The notes under the pieces are model-generated. The model searched no databases and was not told the origin of the DNA. It saw nothing but the letters and a program-made list of their open reading frames with translations. A stretch of DNA of 10,017 nt from a bacterium (lineage in GTDB: Bacteria; Patescibacteriota; Minisyncoccia; Phycocordibacterales; JAUSIJ01): positions 1 to 10,017 of the forward strand of contig JAUSIJ010000048.1 of the NCBI GenBank assembly GCA_030647855.1, given 5' to 3'. The first letter of the stretch is position 1, and every line of letters starts with the position of its first letter. The position numbers and the translations under genes were made by a program. Below, in pieces: positions 6,907 through 10,017 of the stretch.

Positions 6907-6935
6907 TTGCTACCGACACGAAACTAGAGTAAAAA
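6907..6935 (+). promoter_or_regulatory. Promoter of the receiver-domain gene
   Basis: TTGCTA (6907-6912) and TAAAAA (6930-6935) are separated by exactly 17 bp and resemble -35 and -10 boxes, each 4 of 6 matches. Only seven bases separate the -10 from the ATG at 6943, which would make the transcript leaderless. The reading is inferred from spacing. Confidence 0.4.
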
Positions 6936-6942
6936 TGAATAT

Positions 6943-7296
6943 ATGAAAAAAATAGTCGTCATTGACGACGACCTGGGAATTCTTGAAGCGGTTAAAACTG
7001 TCCTCGAACTTGAAGGATATGAGGTAACAGCCCTCACAAAATTCGAAGGAGTGGAGAATATCTGCGACTGCAAGCCGAACCTTATTCTTCTCGATGTGCT
7101 TCTTCCCGGCATAAGCGGCGCGGTCATCGCTCGACAACTGAAAAAGAACAAGGCCAGCAAAAAAATCCCGATCATCATGTTCTCGGCAAGCTCTAATTTG
7201 GAAAAAACAACGGAAGATTTAGGCGTTCAAGGTTTCATCGCTAAGCCATTTGATATTTCCGAGCTTTTGAAAACGGTTGAGATGCACATCGCCTAG
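6943..7296 (+). CDS. Single-domain response regulator (CheY-like receiver)
   Basis: This 117-residue protein is a bare phospho-acceptor receiver domain with no output domain. The acidic pocket is Asp8-Asp9-Asp10 (VIDDD), the phosphorylated aspartate should be Asp51 in LILLDVLLPG, the switch Ser/Thr position is Ser81 in MFSAS, and the conserved lysine is Lys101 in AKPF. All five core positions are present, so it should accept phosphate from a histidine kinase. No kinase gene lies in the window. It would act by protein contact, as CheY or Spo0F do, but its partner is unknown. The start ATG at 6943 has no ribosome-binding site and lies 7 nt from a -10-like hexamer. The region between it and the DUF192 gene is a divergent promoter of about 80 bp. 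Confidence 0.95.
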   Translation: MKKIVVIDDDLGILEAVKTVLELEGYEVTALTKFEGVENICDCKPNLILLDVLLPGISGAVIARQLKKNKASKKIPIIMFSASSNLEKTTEDLGVQGFIAKPFDISELLKTVEMHIA

Positions 7297-7301
7297 CCGA
7301 G

Positions 7302-7373
7302 CCTGGGATAAAAGGTATTAAACCCCAGGGCACCCGCCTCGCCGAAGACGGCGAGTCGAGGCGGGAGCCCTGG
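7302..7373. repeat. Nested and competing inverted repeats after the receiver gene
   Basis: CCTGGG (7302-7307) can pair with CCCAGG (7324-7329). The same bases, as CCAGGGC (7325-7331), can instead pair with GCCCTGG (7367-7373), and that stem continues after one mismatch with CCCGCCTCG (7333-7341) against CGAGGCGGG (7357-7365), leaving a 15-nt loop. A third option pairs CTCGCC (7338-7343) with GGCGAG (7350-7355). The two large folds exclude each other, as in attenuators, but the element could equally be a GC-rich repetitive palindrome. It starts 6 nt after the receiver stop codon. Confidence 0.6.
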
Positions 7374-7401
7374 AGCAATTAACTCGCTTTGCTCGTCATT
7401 G

Positions 7402-7437
7402 CCGCGGCACGCCGCGGGGTATTAAACCTTTTTTTTT
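7402..7437 (+). terminator. Possible terminator of the receiver gene
   Basis: A perfect 6-bp GC hairpin (CCGCGG-CACG-CCGCGG, 7402-7417) is followed by GGTATTAAACC and then nine Ts (7429-7437). The 11-nt gap between the GC stem and the T-tract is unusual; a 3-bp GGT/ACC mini-stem just before the Ts is too weak alone. It may be a repeat element rather than a true terminator. Confidence 0.4.
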
Positions 7438-7555
7438 GCTCTCCTCGGCTCGGAAATGAGAAAATAGCTTTTCTCACTTCTCTCGCTCTACGTCGGCAAT
7501 AAGTTCTTGCAAAATTAATCGAGTTGCGATATTCTTCTTCGTTAGATATATCGAG

Positions 7556-7698
7556 AGTCGGATAAAAGGGTGCGTCAACGGGAACGGCTTGCCGCGCGCA
7601 AGGAGAGAGCCAGGTTCGACCCCTGGGCACACTGGTTTGCCTGCAAACCTCCGACTGCAAACGTAAGGGCAGACACATGCGTGTCTGCCCTTTTTTTT
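7556..7698 (+). ncRNA. Putative structured RNA with a tRNA-like T-arm
   Basis: I do not recognise the family, but the plus strand folds into contiguous helices. AGTCGGA (7556-7562) pairs with TCCGACT (7650-7656), 7 bp closing the structure. AGGGTGC (7567-7573) pairs with GCACACT (7627-7633) with one G-A mismatch. Inside it are CTTGC (7588-7592) with GCAAG (7598-7602), and CCAGG-TTCGACC-CCTGG (7610-7626), which is exactly a tRNA T-arm: 5-bp stem and a 7-nt TTCGAnn loop. As in tRNA or the tRNA-like half of tmRNA, that arm abuts the 3' strand of the 7-bp helix. GGTTTG (7634-7639) with CAAACC (7644-7649) stacks between it and the closing helix. A strong terminator follows. It is not a normal tRNA: no D-arm, no anticodon arm with U33, and no CCA. 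TCAACGGG at 7575-7582 resembles the tmRNA TCGACGGG motif, but no tag frame is seen. The 5' end is a guess. Confidence 0.45.
7665..7698 (+). terminator. Strong intrinsic terminator, plus strand
   Basis: A 10-bp perfect stem (GGGCAGACAC / GTGTCTGCCC), extendable to 12 bp by A-T pairs, with an ATGC loop, is followed at once by eight Ts (7691-7698). On the minus strand no T-tract follows, so it acts for plus-strand transcription. The nearest plus-strand protein gene ends 370 nt upstream, beyond another possible terminator, so this probably ends the putative RNA at 7556. Confidence 0.88.
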
Positions 7699-7723
7699 GT
7701 TAAATATTCTTAGGTTGATTTTG

Positions 7724-8173
7724 TTAGAGCTCGACAACCGTCTGAAAGTTGCCTCGAAAAGCCGGGTCTTCTTCACTGCCTTCGCCTAGCTCCCCTACCT
7801 TAACGAGCGTTTTCCCGCCTTCCATGAAGACGCCGATTTCATTGCCGCCGCCGGCAAACCAGCATTGCACCCGAGATACTTCTCCGGGATCGCTTGGCTC
7901 ACTAAGTACCCCAAGCTCACCGGTCTTCACTTCCTTGCAGCTGCCGTCAAATGTGCCAATAGTGTAGCTTCTGCCTGACGTTTCGAGCGCGACCGTTGTA
8001 TGAGACACCCCAAGCGTATCCGGCTCAGATTCGACGAAATTCCACTTATAGCTTGCCGGCTCCCCGTTCGTATCGGAGACTTCAGGGGCTGTGCCTGTTT
8101 TTGAGAGAAGGAAATAAGCTCCCAAAACGATGATGATAATTACTAATAGAGTAATCGCTATTTTTTTATTCAT
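7724..8173 (-). CDS. Membrane-anchored protein of unknown function, CPR-type family
   Basis: The 149-residue protein begins with a basic MNKK, a hydrophobic helix at about 5-23 (IAITLLVIIIIVLGAYFLL) and a low-complexity linker, then a soluble domain of about 105 residues. That domain looks beta-rich: YKWNFVE, VALETSGRSYTIGTFDGSC, and a C-terminal segment with QCWFAGGGNEIGVF (103-116), a G-K-x-x-V-K-V-G-E-L stretch (120-129) and FRGNF (139-143). Cys79 and Cys104 could form a disulfide outside the membrane. I know similar short anchored proteins as common in Parcubacteria, without an assigned function; that is recollection, not a search. The ATG at 8173 is chosen over an upstream in-frame start at 8233 because it puts the basic residues before the helix and lies 6 nt after an extended -10. 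Confidence 0.8.
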   Translation of the reverse strand: MNKKIAITLLVIIIIVLGAYFLLSKTGTAPEVSDTNGEPASYKWNFVESEPDTLGVSHTTVALETSGRSYTIGTFDGSCKEVKTGELGVLSEPSDPGEVSRVQCWFAGGGNEIGVFMEGGKTLVKVGELGEGSEEDPAFRGNFQTVVEL

Positions 8174-8179
8174 GCAAAA

Positions 8180-8208
8180 ATCATAGCAGAAGAATTTCAA
8201 TAGAGCAA
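8180..8208 (-). promoter_or_regulatory. Extended -10 promoter, leaderless layout
   Basis: On the minus strand TTGCTC (8208-8203) lies 17 bp before TATGAT (8185-8180), and the latter is preceded by TG at the right distance (TGCTATGAT). Six bases then lead to the ATG at 8173. The -10, TG motif and 6-nt distance repeat the layout seen before tkt. Confidence 0.5.
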
Positions 8209-8227
8209 GCGCTTTCCATCCCACAAT

Positions 8228-8265
8228 AAACATTCCAATCCGCCAGCTGGCGGATTGGAATGTTT
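8228..8265. repeat. 38-bp perfect palindrome between two minus-strand genes
   Basis: The sequence is exactly self-complementary about 8246/8247, with core TCCGCCAGCTGGCGGA flanked by matching arms that begin AAACATTCC and end GGAATGTTT. It lies 31 nt past the metalloprotease stop and 54 nt before the next start codon. A short T-rich stretch (TTTATT) follows on the minus strand, so it may double as that gene's terminator. The TCCGCC...GGCGGA core is shared with the palindrome inside rpiB. Confidence 0.85.
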
Positions 8266-8296
8266 TAAGCGGCTATACTTATTCTTTCAGCTCTGG

Positions 8297-9142
8297 TCAG
8301 TAGAGCGAGTTCATGCCGGCAATATCACCGGAATTGAGATCGCGCTTATTCACTTCGCCGTAATCAGCGTAGCCGTACATCGTTTCATTGAGGCACGAAC
8401 CCGAGTAAAGATCAGCCAGGCCGACACTGTGGCCAAGCTCGTGGGTAGCAATGTTGTTGAAGTCCATTTTGTCCACCTCACCAGTAGCGGACCACTGGTA
8501 GAGCGTATTGTAGATTTGATCCCACTCAACAAGTTTCCGCTCTCTTACCGGACCGCCAAAGATGCCCCATACGATAGTAACGCCGATGGTGCCGTCTTCC
8601 AGTGCATCGAAATAAACTTCGTTCAGATTATCCGGAGAGGCCATGTCCGCTACCAAGACCGCGCTCGTGGTTGCTCCATTGCCAAGGACGTTCTGTCCCG
8701 AGCCGTTTACAACGCCGTCAGTGACATCTTCCCACTTGGCGATACCCGAGCCGAGCGTAGAGAAAACAAAATCATGTGAGAGTCCACTTGGATTGGCCGG
8801 ATTAACTACCCATGGCTCAACCGTTTTCCACTTCGAACCTTTGGCAAGAAATCCGTAGCATGAGGTTGCACCGGGACCTCTGGCAGAATTGCCTTTTGCA
8901 AACCCTTTCTTCTTATGCACGATAGCGTAGCCTTCTACCAGAGCGTCACTTGCGCTGTCGAATGCCGTGCCGAGACTGAAGACGTTTGGAGCAACTTCGA
9001 CAGCCTTCGGCGGAATGGTAACGGAAACGTTCCCATGCGAAGGGCCCACCGTTGCGGCCACTTTGACCGGCGGCAGCGCATAAAGCGGTTCCACCCCAAG
9101 TGCCAATATTCCTAGTAATGCGAGAAATGTTATTTTTTTCAT
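8297..9142 (-). CDS. Secreted matrixin-like zinc metalloprotease
   Basis: The 281-residue protein starts with a signal peptide (basic MKK, hydrophobic 5-16, likely cleavage after Tyr-Ala at 21-22), so it should be exported. The catalytic motif HELGHSVGLAD is at 234-244: zinc ligands His234 and His238, catalytic Glu235, and Asp244 where metzincins have the third ligand (usually His, sometimes Asp). A Met-turn (Met255 in ETMYGYAD) and a matrixin-type ending, RDLNSGDIAGMNSLY (267-281), follow. Matrixins also have the upstream D-x-x-x-N-T-x-x-x-W pattern seen at 208-217. There is no PRCGxPD cysteine switch, so activation must differ or be absent. The N-terminal 200 residues are mostly unassigned. 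Two tandem 20-bp repeats precede the gene, and the start has no clear ribosome-binding site. A role in degrading host or environmental protein is plausible but inferred. Confidence 0.87.
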   Translation of the reverse strand: MKKITFLALLGILALGVEPLYALPPVKVAATVGPSHGNVSVTIPPKAVEVAPNVFSLGTAFDSASDALVEGYAIVHKKKGFAKGNSARGPGATSCYGFLAKGSKWKTVEPWVVNPANPSGLSHDFVFSTLGSGIAKWEDVTDGVVNGSGQNVLGNGATTSAVLVADMASPDNLNEVYFDALEDGTIGVTIVWGIFGGPVRERKLVEWDQIYNTLYQWSATGEVDKMDFNNIATHELGHSVGLADLYSGSCLNETMYGYADYGEVNKRDLNSGDIAGMNSLY

Positions 9143-9154
9143 ATTTTTAGCCAG

Positions 9155-9194
9155 CTATTAAACTCTTATCCCTACTATTAACCTCTTATCCCTA
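9155..9194. repeat. Two tandem 20-bp repeats upstream of the metalloprotease
   Basis: Positions 9155-9174 and 9175-9194 are the same 20-mer with one difference (CTATTAAACTCTTATCCC versus CTATTAACCTCTTATCCC, each followed by TA). They lie 12 to 52 nt before the metalloprotease start. The 20-bp period is close to two helical turns, so a protein could bind both on one face. They may be tandem operators or overlap the promoter; TTTAAT on the minus strand is a possible -10. Confidence 0.8.
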
Positions 9195-9278
9195 ACAGAT
9201 TATCACATTAAAACTATGAATAAAAGATGGAGCAAATTTCGGAAAATTCCTCATTTTGTGATAGAAATAGAGGGACTT

Positions 9279-9368
<90 letters not shown>

Positions 9369-9430
9369 ATAGTTTTGAAAAGTGAGCATTAAAATATCCT
9401 TGTTTTAAGCTACTTTCTCAAACAGAAAAT

Positions 9431-9439
9431 TGTTAAAAT
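9431..9439 (+). promoter_or_regulatory. Extended -10 before the SET-domain gene
   Basis: TGTTAAAAT fits TGnTATAAT with one mismatch and lies 26 nt before the ATG at 9466. Unlike several other genes here, this one would have a leader of about 20 nt with a possible ribosome-binding site (AAAGGG, 9451-9456, 9 nt before the ATG). Confidence 0.4.
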
Positions 9440-9465
9440 AGGTTAACCCCAAAGGGATTCGAACT

Positions 9466-9792
9466 ATGAACGATATAATTATTGGAAAAGGAAATCTTGC
9501 GGGAAGAGGTGTCTATGCAGACAAAGATTTTAAAGTTGGTGAAGTAGTCATCAGCTATCGCCTCAGGCCCCTAACCGATCAAGAATTTGAAGATCTGCCT
9601 GAATCCGAGAAAATGTTTGTACACTCGCACCATGACATAAAACATTTGTATTCAGAACCGGAGCGGTACGTTAATCACTCGTCTAATCCAAATACCAAAC
9701 AGGATTTAGATACCAAGCAGGACATAGCCATTCGAGATATAGCAAAAGGAGAAATGATTACAACTGACGCAACTAAAGACGATATTGAATAA
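9466..9792 (+). CDS. Minimal SET-domain protein (putative lysine methyltransferase)
   Basis: SET domains transfer a methyl group from S-adenosylmethionine to protein lysines. This 108-residue protein has the N-terminal SET motif GKGNLAGRGVYADKDFKVGE (7-26), with the usual 'G-x-GV-x-A...GE' layout, and the core knot motif YVNHSSNPNT (68-77), which matches the R-F-x-NHS-x-x-PN consensus. It ends with AIRDIAKGEMITTD (88-101), the segment that normally continues to a catalytic Tyr as E-x-x-x-D-Y; here Ala102 takes that place. So the tyrosine is missing and no zinc-binding post-SET cysteines follow. Activity may be altered or the substrate unusual. It starts 97 nt after tRNA-Ser and ends 3 nt before the next gene, so the two are probably co-transcribed. 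The substrate is unknown. Confidence 0.82.
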   Translation: MNDIIIGKGNLAGRGVYADKDFKVGEVVISYRLRPLTDQEFEDLPESEKMFVHSHHDIKHLYSEPERYVNHSSNPNTKQDLDTKQDIAIRDIAKGEMITTDATKDDIE

Positions 9793-9795
9793 ATT

Positions 9796-9969
9796 ATGGC
9801 AAAGTCTAAGCACACAAAAAAGAATACCAGTATTTCACCAGAACGACTGGCGGAGCTCCGCTATGCAACTCTCATAGCCTCTGCCGGTGCATCAACTCGT
9901 CTTGAAGGTTCAAAGCTCTCCGACAGAGAAGTGGAGCGCGTGGCTAATATTGTTTTTGGGCAAAAATAG
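9796..9969 (+). CDS. Small Fic-type antitoxin (VbhA-like)
   Basis: The 57-residue protein has a basic N-terminus (MAKSKHTKKN) and a helical body containing IASAGASTRLEGSKLSDREVE (27-47). Residues 33-38 (STRLEG) fit the Fic inhibition motif [S/T]xxxE[G/N], with Glu37 as the residue that would block ATP binding in a Fic AMP-transferase. The stretch resembles the VbhA segment ASQRLEG followed by an acidic stretch. Such small antitoxins are normally encoded just before their Fic toxin; only 48 bases of the window follow, with no start I can assign to a toxin. The ATG is 3 nt after the SET stop codon, so the genes are likely coupled. The next codons after the TAG remain open in another frame for about 15 residues, so a frameshift or a fused start is possible. 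If no toxin follows, it may be an orphan. Confidence 0.6.
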   Translation: MAKSKHTKKNTSISPERLAELRYATLIASAGASTRLEGSKLSDREVERVANIVFGQK

Positions 9970-10017
9970 GAATATCGAACAAGGCAGGGTTCTCTTTGTA
10001 GATTCGTCTTAAATCCC

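Larger units (their letters stand above)
7297..7723. other. 427-bp stretch without a protein gene, rich in inverted repeats
   Basis: No convincing coding frame lies here; the two longest minus-strand frames run antisense through the T-arm-like element and end inside repeats. The stretch holds a hairpin cluster (7302-7373), a GC-rich hairpin with a T-tract (7402-7437), an AT-rich 8-bp stem with a 4-nt loop (7457-7476, TGAGAAAA / TTTTCTCA), and a structured element with a strong plus-strand terminator (7556-7698). Two exact copies of GGTATTAAACC lie at 7314-7324 and 7418-7428. Confidence 0.7.

Noticed and set aside
6383..6919. Longer DUF192 start (GTG at 6919)
   Set aside because: It puts 19 polar residues before the signal-like segment and would reach nearly into the opposite gene's promoter; the ATG at 6862 gives a normal signal sequence.
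7567..7633. An ordinary tRNA gene
   Set aside because: The T-arm and an imperfect 7-bp acceptor-like helix are present, but only 36 nt lie between acceptor and T-arm, with no D-arm, no anticodon loop with U33 and no CCA.
7379..7678. 99-residue minus-strand open frame
   Set aside because: Its composition follows the hairpins and T-tract it crosses; it begins inside the terminator stem and lacks a ribosome-binding site or recognisable domain.
7474..7776. 100-residue minus-strand open frame
   Set aside because: It runs antisense through the T-arm-like element and the strong terminator, overlaps the end of the anchored-protein gene, and has no family features.

Overview
The window looks like a stretch of chromosome from a small-genome bacterium of the Candidate Phyla Radiation (Patescibacteria), most likely Parcubacteria-like. 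This is an inference from gene content. The evidence is a compact minus-strand operon of non-oxidative pentose phosphate enzymes with GAPDH, a monomeric B12-dependent ribonucleotide reductase, a short membrane-anchored protein of a type I associate with this group, tiny overlapping genes, and GC-rich palindromic repeats (one inside a coding frame). The standard genetic code fits every gene.

Positions 1-3840 (minus strand) hold one carbon-metabolism operon. In transcription order it has gapA-type GAPDH, a two-helix membrane protein, rpiB, a DUF84-type inosine/xanthosine triphosphatase, a divergent ribulose-phosphate 3-epimerase-like protein, and a transketolase N-terminal region that runs off the left edge. 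Most junctions overlap or nearly touch (4-nt, 4-nt and 32-nt overlaps, 12-nt gap). Together RpiB, the Rpe-like protein and transketolase would interconvert pentose phosphates and feed glyceraldehyde 3-phosphate to GAPDH. The Rpe-like protein lacks two of the usual metal-binding histidines, so its assignment is uncertain.

Positions 3860-6380 hold a terminator, a class II (adenosylcobalamin) ribonucleoside-triphosphate reductase with an N-terminal ATP-cone, and an upstream region with one perfect DnaA box. Positions 6383-7296 hold a divergent pair: a membrane-anchored DUF192 protein (minus) and a stand-alone CheY-like receiver (plus).

Positions 7297-7723 hold no protein gene I believe in. They are dense in inverted repeats and end in a structured element (7556-7656) with a perfect tRNA-type T-arm and a strong plus-strand terminator. 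I interpret this as an unrecognised small RNA.

Positions 7724-9142 (minus) carry two exported or membrane-anchored proteins, one of them a matrixin-like zinc metalloprotease, with a 38-bp perfect palindrome between them and a 20-bp tandem repeat in front of the protease. Positions 9279-9368 are tRNA-Ser(GGA) with encoded CCA. Downstream of it lies a plus-strand pair: a minimal SET-domain protein and a 57-residue protein that looks like a VbhA-type Fic antitoxin. The next gene lies outside the window.

Several start codons sit only 6-7 nt behind a -10-like hexamer and have no Shine-Dalgarno sequence, which suggests leaderless transcription.
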